64,000 nucleotides of DNA from CBFHSF01 sp965658445 (GCA_965658445.1 CBFHSF010000010.1:1-64000); one strand, 5' to 3'; positions 15,773 to 25,632 are shown, counted from the stretch's first letter. The notes: generated from the sequence alone by a model not told the origin. Numbers and translations: made by a program.

Positions 15773-17089
15773 ATGAGAACTCGTAGCACAAAGAAAAACA
15801 GCATAAACGTAGTCACTTTAGGATGTTCAAAGAACACCTATGATTCCGAAGTTCTTATGGGGCAACTCAAGGCCAACGGAAAGGAAGTCACTCACGAAGC
15901 ACCTTCTAAAGAAGAGGGAAACATTATTGTCATTAACACCTGTGGTTTTATTGACAATGCCAAAGAGGAGTCGGTTAACACCATTCTTCAATACGCTGAG
16001 AAAAAAGAGCGTGGATTGGTAGACAAGGTCTTTGTTACGGGTTGTCTCTCTGAGCGCTACAAGCCAGACCTAGAAGCTGAAATCCCCAATATTGACGAGT
16101 ATTTTGGTACGCGGGAACTCCCCAAACTCCTCAAGGCTTTGGGTGCGGATTACAAACACGAGTTGGTGGGTGAAAGATTGACAACCACGCCGCAACACTA
16201 CGCCTACCTAAAGATTTCCGAAGGTTGTGATAGACCTTGTTCTTTTTGTGCCATCCCATTGATGAGGGGAAAACACGTTTCTACTCCCATCGAAGATTTG
16301 GTAACTGAAGCGAAGAAATTAGCCAAGAAAGGCGTGGTAGAATTGATCCTTATCGCACAAGATCTTACCTACTACGGTCTAGACCTCTACAAGAAAAGAG
16401 CGTTGGCCGACTTACTTAAAGAATTAGTGAAAGTAGAAGGCATTGAGTGGATTCGTCTACACTACCTCTACCCTACAGGATTTCCAGAAGATGTTTTGGA
16501 AGTCATCAACAACGAGCCCAAAGTTTGTACCTACATAGACATTCCGCTTCAGCACATTGCGGATGACGTTCTCAAATCCATGAGACGCGGAACCACAAAG
16601 GAGAAAACGGATAGGCTTCTCGCAAAAATTCGCGAGCAAGTTCCTGGGATTGCCATCCGAACCACTTTGATTGTTGGATATCCTGGAGAAACTCAAGAAG
16701 ACTTTGAAATTCTCAGAAACTGGGTGGCAGAACAACGATTTGACAGATTGGGAGTATTCACCTATTCTCATGAAGAAAACACTCACGCCTACCTCCTAGA
16801 GGATGACGTTCCCGAAGAGGAAAAGCACTTTAGAGCGGAAGAAATCATGTCCATGCAACGCGAGATTTCCAATGAACTCAATCAGCGTTTTGTAGGTCGC
16901 AAAATGCGCGTTCTCGTCGATAGAAAGGAAGGTGACTTTTGGATTGCCCGTACAGAGTTTGATTCTCCGGATGTAGACAATGAAGTTCGAATCTCAGCCG
17001 TTGACAGCTACCTCAAAGCCGGTGAATTTGTCAATGTAGTCATTGACGAAGCTGAGGATTACGATTTGTTTGCTTCGGTAATAGAATAA
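15773..17089 (+). CDS. rimO: Ribosomal protein S12 methylthiotransferase RimO
   Basis: Radical-SAM enzyme that methylthiolates an aspartate of ribosomal protein S12. 438 residues. The N-terminal UPF0004 domain has its cluster cysteines in TLGCSKNTYDSE, NTCGFIDNAKEES and VTGCLSERY. The radical-SAM core has CDRPCSFCAIP (C-x3-C-x2-C). A C-terminal TRAM domain covers about the last 65 residues. LGCSKN, rather than the GCQMN of MiaB, supports RimO. It probably shares a transcript with ftsY, ended by the hairpin at 17113. Confidence 0.95.
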   Translation: MRTRSTKKNSINVVTLGCSKNTYDSEVLMGQLKANGKEVTHEAPSKEEGNIIVINTCGFIDNAKEESVNTILQYAEKKERGLVDKVFVTGCLSERYKPDLEAEIPNIDEYFGTRELPKLLKALGADYKHELVGERLTTTPQHYAYLKISEGCDRPCSFCAIPLMRGKHVSTPIEDLVTEAKKLAKKGVVELILIAQDLTYYGLDLYKKRALADLLKELVKVEGIEWIRLHYLYPTGFPEDVLEVINNEPKVCTYIDIPLQHIADDVLKSMRRGTTKEKTDRLLAKIREQVPGIAIRTTLIVGYPGETQEDFEILRNWVAEQRFDRLGVFTYSHEENTHAYLLEDDVPEEEKHFRAEEIMSMQREISNELNQRFVGRKMRVLVDRKEGDFWIARTEFDSPDVDNEVRISAVDSYLKAGEFVNVVIDEAEDYDLFASVIE

Positions 17090-17107
17090 AATTTATGTTC
17101 ATAGAAA

Positions 17108-17137
17108 CAAAAAAGCCCGTGTCTTGCGGGCTTTTTT
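17108..17137. terminator. Bidirectional terminator between rimO and the KdnB-like gene
   Basis: Stem AAGCCCG/CGGGCTT with an A tract on the left and a T tract on the right and loop TGTCTTG. It can serve rimO on the plus strand and the convergent dehydrogenase on the minus strand. Confidence 0.85.
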
Positions 17138-17232
17138 GATGGTTCTATTGATTGTCCTATAAATTGTTCTACTCTAATATGGTTACCATTCAGTATCGCT
17201 TGGTGAAAATGCCTTCAGAAAGAAATAGAAAA

Positions 17233-18315
17233 CTACAGCCTACGATACAAGTCTTTCATGTCCTCAAGAGTAATCTTGTCTTGCCAATCATGACCTAGAG
17301 CATGTGTCCACATATGGGGTAGATTATAGGCAACTTCAGCCATTCTGGTAATTTGATCCTCTGTCCAAGTATCGGCTAGATTTTGAGGAAGATCCACGTT
17401 GTGATGCTTTACCATGGCCTTAAACTCATTAACGGCATCTCCATAATAATCTTCTAGGTGGTTAAAGGCAACGCAGTTTGCATAGCCATGTTTGTATCCT
17501 AATACCTTAGAAAGTCCATAAGATAACGCATGACAAACCCCTACTTCTGAGTACGTTAGAGACAAACCTCCAAAGAGAGAGGCAATCATTAGCTTCTCAT
17601 CATTTTCTGGAGTTTGACCGGATTCATCACCGATAAAGATTTCGCGACAAAGCTTAAGACTTTCTTCTCCGTAGGCCTTAGAAAATGCATTGTAGAAGAT
17701 TCCGGTTTCGGATTCTATACAATGGATAAAAGTATCCATACCGGTGTAAAACCATTGGTTGGTAGGAACCGAAGCAATGAGGTCTGGATCGAGAATCACT
17801 TGATTGAAAACCGTCCAATCACATTTGAGACCCAATTTTTTAGTGGGGCCCGTGAGAACAGCCGTCATAGAACACTCTGCACCTGTTCCTGATATTGTAG
17901 GTACACCTAAGTGGTAAATCCCAGGCTTTTTCACTAAGTTGAGTCCTTGGTACAAAGTAGAAGATCCCTCATTGGTAAACATTAGGCTCGTTGCCTTGGC
18001 AATATCCATAATAGACCCTCCTCCAATTCCAATGATACCTGCGGGCAATCCATTGTTTTTAATAACGGAATCTCTGAGGTCATCTACTTGATCGGTTGTA
18101 GGTTCTTCCGGATCAACGTCAATGTAAACCAATACATCCTCAGGTTTTACAGGGATTCTCTTCACAAGATCTTTACCTTCAAAATACGCATCCACGACAA
18201 AAACCATAAATCCATCGTTCTCTGAACGCTTAGGAGCAAGGATTTCATCCATCTGATCAAAACTTCCTCTTCCGTAACAAATCTTGTCTATGTTCTTAAA
18301 GTTCTTGTGCGTCAT
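17233..18315 (-). CDS. kdnB: KdnB-like iron-containing alcohol dehydrogenase (Kdo 8-oxidase)
   Basis: Group III metal-dependent dehydrogenase of 360 residues that closely resembles Shewanella KdnB, which oxidises the C8 hydroxyl of Kdo so KdnA can aminate it, giving 8-amino-3,8-dideoxy-Kdo for the lipopolysaccharide core. Visible: FKNIDKICYGRGSFDQMD at the start, GIGGGSIMDIAKATSLM (NAD loop), PTISGTGAECSMTAVL, and metal ligands in TGMDTFIHCIES and HALSYGLSKVLGYKHG. The start is set at ATG 18315, matching the family N-terminus; the frame extends to 18378 without similarity. The likely partner kdnA is at 29661, about 11 kb away. The family assignment is strong; substrate specificity is inferred. 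Confidence 0.8.
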   Translation of the reverse strand: MTHKNFKNIDKICYGRGSFDQMDEILAPKRSENDGFMVFVVDAYFEGKDLVKRIPVKPEDVLVYIDVDPEEPTTDQVDDLRDSVIKNNGLPAGIIGIGGGSIMDIAKATSLMFTNEGSSTLYQGLNLVKKPGIYHLGVPTISGTGAECSMTAVLTGPTKKLGLKCDWTVFNQVILDPDLIASVPTNQWFYTGMDTFIHCIESETGIFYNAFSKAYGEESLKLCREIFIGDESGQTPENDEKLMIASLFGGLSLTYSEVGVCHALSYGLSKVLGYKHGYANCVAFNHLEDYYGDAVNEFKAMVKHHNVDLPQNLADTWTEDQITRMAEVAYNLPHMWTHALGHDWQDKITLEDMKDLYRRL

Positions 18316-18397
18316 GGTATTTACTTTTACCTTCTCCCCTGTAAAGACTCCATTGCCGTGAGCAAAAGAATGTCCCATAGAGGTTGGAGTATTATAT

Positions 18398-18405
18398 TAC
18401 ATTTG
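18398..18405 (+). promoter_or_regulatory. TAnnTTTG element placed for a leaderless transcript
   Basis: TACATTTG ends four bases before the ATG at 18410. In Bacteroidota the transcript start is a few bases past this element, so transcription should begin at or next to the A of the start codon. A TTG upstream (18384) is at a non-standard spacing. Confidence 0.55.
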
Positions 18406-18409
18406 TTTT

Positions 18410-19060
18410 ATGAGGTCAAAATTAGTTTTTATCCTGTTATTTCCGCTATTTTGTTCTGCACAATCTCAATTTTCCTTTGCGGTGGTCAAATACAATGGAG
18501 GCGGTGATTGGTATGCCAATCCTACGGGTGTAAAAAACCTAAGTCAATTCTGTAAACGAGAATTGGGGATCCCCATGTCCATGGACTATGAATACGTGGA
18601 GCTTTCCTCCTCGGATATATTCAACTATCCGATGCTGTTCTTAACCGGGCACGGAAACATTGTTCTGACCGATGCGGAAAAGAGCAATCTCAAGAAATAC
18701 CTCGCTTCTGGCGGCTTTATCCACATAGATGACAATTACGGAATGGATGAATACATCCGGCCGGAAATCACTTCCGCACTCGGTGGTGCTGAATTTGAAG
18801 AGCTAGCCGCGGATCATCCCATTTTTTCCGCCCCCTATTCCTTTCCAAAAGGACTTCCCAAAATTCATGAGCACGACGGAAACCCTCCCCAGGCCTTTGG
18901 ATTGTACCTAGGCGGGAGAATGGTATGTCTTTACACCTACGAATCCGATCTCAACGATGGATGGGAGGACATAGAAGTACACAACGACCCAGAAGATCTT
19001 CACCTACAAGCCCTTCAAATGGGTGCCAATATTGTTTCATACGTATTTAACGGACAATGA
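18410..19060 (+). CDS. DUF4159 domain secreted protein
   Basis: Protein of 216 residues with a signal peptide (RSKLVFILLFPLFCSAQ). The DUF4159 domain shows VVKYNGGGDWYANPTGV near the N-terminus, FLTGHGNIVLTDAEK in the middle, and ASGGFIHIDDNYGMDEYI, giving a glutamine-amidotransferase-like alpha/beta fold. No biochemical role is established; in Bacteroidota and Planctomycetes it often occurs near gliding or MoxR/BatA-type operons. Its stop overlaps the next start (ATGA at 19057), so it is translationally coupled to the AI-2E family transporter. Confidence 0.83.
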   Translation: MRSKLVFILLFPLFCSAQSQFSFAVVKYNGGGDWYANPTGVKNLSQFCKRELGIPMSMDYEYVELSSSDIFNYPMLFLTGHGNIVLTDAEKSNLKKYLASGGFIHIDDNYGMDEYIRPEITSALGGAEFEELAADHPIFSAPYSFPKGLPKIHEHDGNPPQAFGLYLGGRMVCLYTYESDLNDGWEDIEVHNDPEDLHLQALQMGANIVSYVFNGQ

Positions 19061-20178
19061 ACGTAGACCAAATCACCAAAGCCATCTTAAATGTTCTGTT
19101 TAAACTCGCCGTTATAACAGGCCTTATTTATTTGCTGTGGACTGTACAGTCCATCATCATTTACTTTGCAATTGCCGGAGTCCTTTCTCTTATTGGGACC
19201 CCTGTGGTAGAATACCTCCAAAAAATAAAAATCAAGAAGAAGAAGCTCCCAAAATGGGCAGCGGCACTCTTGACCCTATTTATCATGGTCACGGTTCTGT
19301 TTTCTTCAGGAGCGCTAATAATTCCAGAATTAATGAGTGAGTTAGAATTGCTCTCTACCATTGATTTTAAAGGAGTTTACTCTGGTTTGGAGGACAGTCT
19401 TTTTAAGGTAGAGGAAAAACTAGCCGAGATGAGCCTGGATGCGGAGTTTGGTCATGAGCATCTCAAAGACCACTTGGGTAGCTTTTTAAATTCTCAGACC
19501 ATTTCTAATACGTTTACCAACTTGGTTGGATCTTTGGGCAACGTGGTTATCGCCATGTTCTCCATTCTCTTTATGCTCTTTTTCTTGTTGAAGGAAAACC
19601 ACCTTTCTCGCCGAATGATAATGGCCATGATGCCCGACAGAGCAAGGAGAATTGTAAGAATCATATTCCCCAAAGTAAAGAGATCACTGGGACGCTATTT
19701 TATTGGTCTTCTCATCCAACAAGGAATCATTTTCACCTTTATTCTCATTGGATTGACAATTATTGGAATTGACAATGCCGTTACGATTGCCCTTTTTGCT
19801 TCCATCTTAAACCTCATTCCCTACTTGGGCCCTATTATTGGAATGTCCTTTGGAGTGGTGTTGGGAATGGGAGAAGCATACGCCTTGCAGATGGATATCA
19901 ACTACGGAGCTCTGGGCTTTCAAATCATATTGGTTTTCCTAGTGGTTCAGATGATTGATAACTTTGTTTCGCAACCGTTGATCTTCTCTAGTTCCATCAA
20001 TGCGCATCCCCTTGAAATCTTTATCATTATTTCTATTGCCGGGACCTTGGCGGGAATTACAGGAATGGTAGTGGCTGTTCCCGTATACTCGGTAATCCGT
20101 GTTACCTGCTTTGAGTTTTTTCCCAAGCATTCCTTTGTCCGGTTCCTCAAGCGGGAAGACGTTCCCGAACTCGAATGA
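19057..20178 (+). CDS. AI-2E family transporter
   Basis: Inner-membrane protein of 373 residues in the YdiK/PerM/TqsA superfamily. About seven to eight helices are visible: two near the N-terminus, a soluble stretch at about 80-155, then FSILFMLFFLLKENHLSRRM, and a C-terminal group including LNLIPYLGPIIGM, a well-conserved family motif. Members export autoinducer-2 or act as sodium/proton antiporters; substrate cannot be told from sequence. It overlaps the DUF4159 gene by four bases and precedes the methyltransferase by six. Confidence 0.87.
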   Translation: MNVDQITKAILNVLFKLAVITGLIYLLWTVQSIIIYFAIAGVLSLIGTPVVEYLQKIKIKKKKLPKWAAALLTLFIMVTVLFSSGALIIPELMSELELLSTIDFKGVYSGLEDSLFKVEEKLAEMSLDAEFGHEHLKDHLGSFLNSQTISNTFTNLVGSLGNVVIAMFSILFMLFFLLKENHLSRRMIMAMMPDRARRIVRIIFPKVKRSLGRYFIGLLIQQGIIFTFILIGLTIIGIDNAVTIALFASILNLIPYLGPIIGMSFGVVLGMGEAYALQMDINYGALGFQIILVFLVVQMIDNFVSQPLIFSSSINAHPLEIFIIISIAGTLAGITGMVVAVPVYSVIRVTCFEFFPKHSFVRFLKREDVPELE

Positions 20179-20184
20179 TGCAAC

Positions 20185-21375
20185 ATGAACGATTGGTCGA
20201 GAAAAGATTGGGCTTTTAAAGATTGGGCTCTTGAAGATTGGGAATTCATTGAAAAACACTTGAAGGATGACCCCATCGCCTTGCAGCTGAAATACGGTGG
20301 GGAATCTGAAAAAGCGAAGGCATTGGTTTCTCAAGTAGCCCGATGGCAAAAACTGAGAAAGAAATTTCCCAAACTCAACTTTTCAAGGGGTTGGATTCTT
20401 CCTCCGGAACTTTCCATAGAACAAGCTTCCAGCTCGGAAACCGCTGCTTACAAAGCACATTGGATGGCCGATAAAAACGTGGTAGATGTCACTGGAGGCA
20501 TGGGTATGGATGCAAAGGAGATTTCTCAAGTTTCCAAATCGTACACACATATTGAGCGCGTTCCCGAAATTTCCCTTTCGGCGCAAAGCCTTTTAAACGG
20601 AAAGGCTCTCTGCCTTTGTGGTGATTCAACTGAAATCCTACCAAAATTGGATACCCAATACGATGTCAACAAAACAGACATCGTGTACGCTGATCCCGCT
20701 CGTAGGGACGCCACCGGAAACAAAGTAATTTCCTGGGAACAGCTGACTCCTAATCCCCTCCAACAGCTTCCCTTATGGCTAGAAACTGCTCCAGAAGTTT
20801 GGATACGACTCACCCCTATGACGGATATTTTAGAAATCCAAAAAAGTCTTCCCAACGCATCGGTATTGCACATTTTAGGAAAGGGTCGAGAAGCCAAGGA
20901 GATTGCGGTGGTTTGCAAGAGAGAGCCTGGACCTTTACACATTGTGATTTCTACAGATTCCGACCCCAAAATCCATTTGGAATTCAATTTTTCTGAAGTC
21001 AATCAGCCTCCTCAAAAAATAAGCGCTCCCAAGAAATATCTATACGACCCTCACTCAACGGTTATGATCAGCAGGGCTTGGAATTGGATTTGCGAGGAAT
21101 TTGAGCTTTGTGCTTTGGATGCGAAGACACGATTATTCACCTCTGACCAACTCATCCCAAACTTTCCCGGTAGAGTTTTTGAAATTCATGAAATCCACTC
21201 GTCCCTTCCCAAGGGAATTAAGGGAAAGAAACTGGCTGTGGCCACCCAAAACCATCCTGTAAAAGCCGCTGACCTCAAGAAAAAACTCAAGGCCAAAGAA
21301 AGTGATTCTGAATTTCTTTGGGCCACCCAATCTGAAGGCAAGCACATTTACTTGCTAGCTGCCAAATGCCGTTAG
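20185..21375 (+). CDS. Class I SAM-dependent methyltransferase with THUMP-like domain
   Basis: Cytosolic protein of 396 residues. The SAM-binding loop is VVDVTGGMGMDAKEIS near 94, and YADPARRD near 167 is in the position of the catalytic D/N-P-P-x motif of nucleic-acid methyltransferases. The C-terminal half carries the ferredoxin-like and THUMP-like modules found in the P. gingivalis PG_1098 group (NHPVKAADLKKKLK, with the final IYLLAAKC). An RNA substrate is likely. Oddly, the N-terminus has three tandem 15-bp repeats (20203-20247) coding a KDWAF/KDWAL/EDWEF series. Confidence 0.83.
   Translation: MNDWSRKDWAFKDWALEDWEFIEKHLKDDPIALQLKYGGESEKAKALVSQVARWQKLRKKFPKLNFSRGWILPPELSIEQASSSETAAYKAHWMADKNVVDVTGGMGMDAKEISQVSKSYTHIERVPEISLSAQSLLNGKALCLCGDSTEILPKLDTQYDVNKTDIVYADPARRDATGNKVISWEQLTPNPLQQLPLWLETAPEVWIRLTPMTDILEIQKSLPNASVLHILGKGREAKEIAVVCKREPGPLHIVISTDSDPKIHLEFNFSEVNQPPQKISAPKKYLYDPHSTVMISRAWNWICEEFELCALDAKTRLFTSDQLIPNFPGRVFEIHEIHSSLPKGIKGKKLAVATQNHPVKAADLKKKLKAKESDSEFLWATQSEGKHIYLLAAKCR
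20203..20247 (+). repeat. Three tandem 15-bp repeats inside a coding region
   Basis: AAAGATTGGGCTTTT, AAAGATTGGGCTCTT and GAAGATTGGGAATTC in register, so frame is kept and a five-residue unit is repeated at the N-terminus of the methyltransferase. Confidence 0.8.
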
Positions 21376-21446
21376 CCCACCCCACCCTTCTTTTGATAAT
21401 TTCGTGAACATATATAGAAGGAGACTTCTTATATTTATAAGTTGGG

Positions 21447-24400
21447 ATGAAAAACGGGCTAAAAATCATAGCGTTAGCACTTAGTGTTCTGCCTTTATTA
21501 GGGCATGGACAGACCGCTCTATTTATCCCAAATCTGGGTCAAGAAAATGGTGATTTTTCTGCCAAATTAGCCCTTAGTGGCGGAGATGTTTACTTTGAAG
21601 AAAGCTCTGTACGCTATCACTTTTACGACCCTGAGCTCTCGCATAAAATTCACGAGGCCGGCCACGAAGAGAATCCTCCTGAGTACATTCCTTTTTCTGG
21701 AGTGGTCTTTACTCAAAATTGGATCAATGCCAATTCTACAGAAGGTTTGGTCAGCGAGGAACTCCCCTATTATTACAACTACTTTCGAGGAAACGATCCT
21801 GCAAAGTGGGTCAGTAATGTCCATCCGGGTCAACGACTTACCTATCCCAACCTCTATGATGGGATCAATGTGGCGTACTTTCAGAATGGCCCGGATCTCA
21901 AGCACAATTACTACTTAGATGCTGGCGCAGACTACCACCAAATTGAATGGTCCTACGAAGGAATTACACCCCATATTCGAGAAGAATCTTATTTGGTTTT
22001 TGAAACACCACTAGGCGAAGTCTATGAATTTTTACCTCGAGCCTATCAAATCATAAATGGTCATGAGGTAGATATCGAAGTCTCCTTTGTTCAAAGAAAG
22101 CCAGGCGTTTTTGGTTTTCACCTCAAAAATTGGAATTCCAACTACCCCACCGTTATTGATCCTGTATTGAACTTTTCTACTTTTTCTGGGGCCACTGTGG
22201 ATAATTGGGGATATACCGCCACCTATGATGACGACGGCCATTTCTACGCCGGAGGAATTGCCTTTGGAATGGGTTATCCAACTACGCCTGGTGCATATGA
22301 CACAACCTTTAATCCCACTACACCTCCCTTTGTGAGTGTGGTGGACATGACCATTACAAAATTTACTCCCAATGGTGATTCTCTTGTATACTCTACGTAT
22401 TTGGGAGGTCAGGAAGCAGACCAACCACACTCTATGGTGGTCAACGACCAAGGTGAGTTGTTCATTTACGGGCTTACGGGATCTACTACGTTTCCCACCA
22501 CAGGGAATGCCTATCAAACCATCCACGCAGAAGGACCTCCTACCGATTATGTAAGGGGGTATTTTTTCTATCCTGATGGGACGGACATTTTTGTGTCTAA
22601 ATTCTCTTCAGACGGGACACAACTATTGGGTTCCACCTTTATTGGAGGAACGGGGACCGATGGAATCAACGCAGACTCTGTGGGTATTGCTATGAATTAT
22701 GGCGATGGAGCCCGAGGTGAGATTATTCTAGATAACTCCGGAAATCCCATAGTGGTTTCCTCTACGGTTAGTACTGATTTTCCAGTTACCAATGGAAGCG
22801 CTTTGGGAGGTTATCAAGATGCCGTTGTTTTTAAGTTTGATTCCAATTTGAGTTCACTGTTGTGGTCTACGTATTATGGTGGCGTAGATAGAGACGCTGG
22901 TTATTCCCTTGATTTCGATCCTTCTACCAACAAAGTGTTCATTACGGGTGGGACCTATTCCTCCTCTTTACCGGCAACAGCAGGGGCCGCTTTGACCAAC
23001 AATGTAGGTGGAATAGATGGCTACATAGCCAAACTCAATGGGTTCACAGGAGTCATTGAAAAATCGACCTTTCTAGGTACCACAGATGATGATCAAAGTT
23101 TCTTTGTTTCGTTAGATCCGAGTGGAAATCCGTTTGTTTTTGGACAATCGCTAGGAGGCTTTCCATCCATAAATGGCGGCTCTTTACACACACCGGACGC
23201 GGGAACTTTTATACAGGAGTACGACGCAAATCTCAACACAGTTTTATTCTCCATAGCTTTCGGGTTCGGAAATCACATCATTGATTTGGTGCCTACAGCT
23301 TTTAATGTAGATGATTGCCAGCGAATCTTTATCAGTGGCTGGAATGGTATTGTCAATAACTTCTTTCCCTTTTCTGGTGCGGTTCTAGGGCTTCCTACCA
23401 CAACAGATGCCTATGACAGCACTTCGAACGGTTCTGATTTTTATTTTGGGGTCATTGCACCGGGCGCAGACAGTTTGATTTATGGGACGTTCTTCGGGGG
23501 AAGTGCCAACGAGCACGTAGATGGAGGAACCAGCCGATTCTCCCCAGAAGGCATTATCTACCAAGGTGTTTGTGCGGGTTGTTCTCAGAATTCCTTTCCG
23601 ACCACTCCGGGCTCTTGGTCTACCACTAACAACAGTAATAATTGTAATTATGGGGCCATCAAAATGAGCTTTGAGGTTCAAGTGGATGCAAACCTAGAGA
23701 TCGACACCAATTCTATCAATCAAAACTGTGATACCCTTATCGTATCCTTTTTAAACTATAGTACAAGCGCTCAAATCTTTGATTGGGATTTTGGAAACGG
23801 AACCAGCAGTACTCTTTCAAACCCTACAGCCTTATATCTCCATGGCGGAAACTATACAGTTCGGCTCATTGCCACAGACACATTGTGTAATATTTCGGAT
23901 ACTGCAGAATTGGTTATTACCAATCCTGGAGGCCTTCCTCCTACGGCTAATTTTTCAACGAACTACGTTCCCTGTGATGCCACTAGGGAGCTGGCAATTT
24001 CAAACCAGAGTACCTTGGCCAATCAATACGCATGGGATTTTGGAGATGGAGCCCAATCCAATGCCGCTTCTCCTATTCACAATTACGCAAATGATGGGAA
24101 TTACACCGTTACTTTGATTGCATCGGATTCTATCTGTCTGAGAGCCGATACCACACAGATGACCGTTTCCTTCAATACACAGCCTTCTGCGCCCGTTATT
24201 ACACTGCAAACCGATAGCTGTTCTAATGGATCCATAAACCCCATAATTTCCAACGATCAACCTCATTATGTGTACACTTGGAATTTTGGCAATGGCGTAA
24301 ACGATGTAGGTCGGACGCCAACGTATAGATATCTGGAATCGGGAACGTACACGATCCAACTTACCGTTACGGATACTTTGTGTTCGCATGAATACGATTA

Positions 24401-24695
24401 CAGCTTCACTGAGCAGATGTTTGTGGCCAATGACCTCGTCTACATTCCCAATGCCTTTACTCCCAATGGAGATGGCACCAATGAAGAATTGACCATTTCT
24501 CACAACGAATGCCTACAACTAGATCACTTCTGGGTATTTGACAAATGGGGTACCGTGATTTTTGAAACCACCAACCCTTCTACTGAATTTTGGGATGGCA
24601 TGCATAACGGGGCTCCAGCTCAACAGGATGTGTACACGTATCGCCTTACAGGAACCGATATTGACCGAACAGGTTTTGTTGTGGTTTTAAATTAA
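21447..24695 (+). CDS. Giant secreted protein with SBBP/PKD repeats and T9SS type B C-terminal domain
   Basis: Exported protein of 1082 residues. Signal peptide at 1-21 (KIIALALSVLPLLGHG). An N-terminal beta domain (about 23-245) resembles the leader of SBBP-repeat proteins (FIPNLGQENGDF, VSNVHPGQRLTYPNLY). Repeated beta-propeller blades follow (about 250-740), with recurrent STYLGG/STFIGG/STYYGG segments. Then come PKD-like domains with FDWDFGNGTSSTLSNPTALY, YAWDFGDG and YTWNFGNG. The C-terminus is the gliding-motility/T9SS type B signal: IPNAFTPNGDGTNEEL, FDKWGTVIFETT and a terminal VVVLN. Such proteins are surface adhesin or scaffold-like; no catalytic motif is visible. Confidence 0.88.
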   Translation: MKNGLKIIALALSVLPLLGHGQTALFIPNLGQENGDFSAKLALSGGDVYFEESSVRYHFYDPELSHKIHEAGHEENPPEYIPFSGVVFTQNWINANSTEGLVSEELPYYYNYFRGNDPAKWVSNVHPGQRLTYPNLYDGINVAYFQNGPDLKHNYYLDAGADYHQIEWSYEGITPHIREESYLVFETPLGEVYEFLPRAYQIINGHEVDIEVSFVQRKPGVFGFHLKNWNSNYPTVIDPVLNFSTFSGATVDNWGYTATYDDDGHFYAGGIAFGMGYPTTPGAYDTTFNPTTPPFVSVVDMTITKFTPNGDSLVYSTYLGGQEADQPHSMVVNDQGELFIYGLTGSTTFPTTGNAYQTIHAEGPPTDYVRGYFFYPDGTDIFVSKFSSDGTQLLGSTFIGGTGTDGINADSVGIAMNYGDGARGEIILDNSGNPIVVSSTVSTDFPVTNGSALGGYQDAVVFKFDSNLSSLLWSTYYGGVDRDAGYSLDFDPSTNKVFITGGTYSSSLPATAGAALTNNVGGIDGYIAKLNGFTGVIEKSTFLGTTDDDQSFFVSLDPSGNPFVFGQSLGGFPSINGGSLHTPDAGTFIQEYDANLNTVLFSIAFGFGNHIIDLVPTAFNVDDCQRIFISGWNGIVNNFFPFSGAVLGLPTTTDAYDSTSNGSDFYFGVIAPGADSLIYGTFFGGSANEHVDGGTSRFSPEGIIYQGVCAGCSQNSFPTTPGSWSTTNNSNNCNYGAIKMSFEVQVDANLEIDTNSINQNCDTLIVSFLNYSTSAQIFDWDFGNGTSSTLSNPTALYLHGGNYTVRLIATDTLCNISDTAELVITNPGGLPPTANFSTNYVPCDATRELAISNQSTLANQYAWDFGDGAQSNAASPIHNYANDGNYTVTLIASDSICLRADTTQMTVSFNTQPSAPVITLQTDSCSNGSINPIISNDQPHYVYTWNFGNGVNDVGRTPTYRYLESGTYTIQLTVTDTLCSHEYDYSFTEQMFVANDLVYIPNAFTPNGDGTNEELTISHNECLQLDHFWVFDKWGTVIFETTNPSTEFWDGMHNGAPAQQDVYTYRLTGTDIDRTGFVVVLN

Positions 24696-24745
24696 ACCAA
24701 TAAACTCTTACATTAGAGTTCTACAAACCTACCAAGCCCACCCAA

Positions 24746-25591
24746 ATGAAGACCGCATTTTTTACCGGTGGCACCAATGGCCTTGGCCTTGTAGCTGCCA
24801 CTCACCTCTTCCAAAAGGGTTACAGAGTCTATGTAACCACGCGTTCTGAAGCAGGACGTCTACGCCTAGAAGCCTATCAAAAGGAAAACGCACCCAACGG
24901 AGAGGGTGAATTTGTTTTCTTGGATTGTAACCTGTCTGATATGTACTCTGTGGAGTCAGCAGTCAACTTGTTTTTAGAGGCCGAATCTAAACTGGACTTG
25001 TTGGTAAACAATGCAGGAATTTGGAATAACGAAAGATTGGAGAGTACCCAAGGCATTGAGGAAACGTGGCATGTGAATGTATTGGCTCCGGTGTTTTTGA
25101 TCAGAGGATTGCGATCCGCTCTCTTAAATTCAAAAAAACCCAAAGTAATTACTACCGCCTCTGCACTTCACCAAGGCCCCATTCAGTTTTCAGATATTGA
25201 GTTCAAGGAAAGTTTTTCAGGATTTAAGGCCTATAGACAGTCAAAGCACAGCGTTTTGCTCTTCACTCAATTCTTTGCCAATACAGATTCTGAAATCGCT
25301 TATTATTGTCAACATCCAGGAGTGGTGAGTACGGAGCTGGCCAGAGATATGGGCTTTGTTCCTCGACTGCTGTTTTCCATAATGGGAATCTCCAAAGAAA
25401 AAGGAGCACAGAACCTAATTTACCTTTGCCAAGCCAACAGAGACCAGCTGCACTCTGGCGCGTATTACGCCAAAAAGAGAGTGGCCAAGCGACCTTCAGA
25501 GATAAAAGACAAGGACTACGCGAGTAAGCTTATGGTGAAAATTGATTTTTACCTACGAGAACTCCAAGCCGAGAAAGTAGGAAACGAATAG
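24746..25591 (+). CDS. Short-chain dehydrogenase/reductase (SDR)
   Basis: NAD(P)-dependent oxidoreductase of 281 residues, similar to retinol dehydrogenase/WW-oxidoreductase-type SDRs. Motifs: TGGTNGLG (cofactor loop near residue 8), FLDCNLSD, LLVNNAGIWN, ITTASALHQ (catalytic Ser region) and YRQSKHS (Y-x3-K). HPGVVSTEL after the active site is usual for this group. The substrate is unknown. It is convergent with the cysteine desulfurase; the gap between them holds short repeats and a hairpin. Confidence 0.88.
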   Translation: MKTAFFTGGTNGLGLVAATHLFQKGYRVYVTTRSEAGRLRLEAYQKENAPNGEGEFVFLDCNLSDMYSVESAVNLFLEAESKLDLLVNNAGIWNNERLESTQGIEETWHVNVLAPVFLIRGLRSALLNSKKPKVITTASALHQGPIQFSDIEFKESFSGFKAYRQSKHSVLLFTQFFANTDSEIAYYCQHPGVVSTELARDMGFVPRLLFSIMGISKEKGAQNLIYLCQANRDQLHSGAYYAKKRVAKRPSEIKDKDYASKLMVKIDFYLRELQAEKVGNE

Positions 25592-25606
25592 TTGAACGCT
25601 CAAAGT

Positions 25607-25632
25607 AGATTCGTCAAAACAGATTCGTCAAA
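25607..25632. repeat. Two tandem copies of AGATTCGTCAAA (14-bp period)
   Basis: Exact 12-base units at 25607-25618 and 25621-25632 in the gap after the SDR gene. It is another short tandem duplication like those at 13723 and 20203. Confidence 0.65.
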
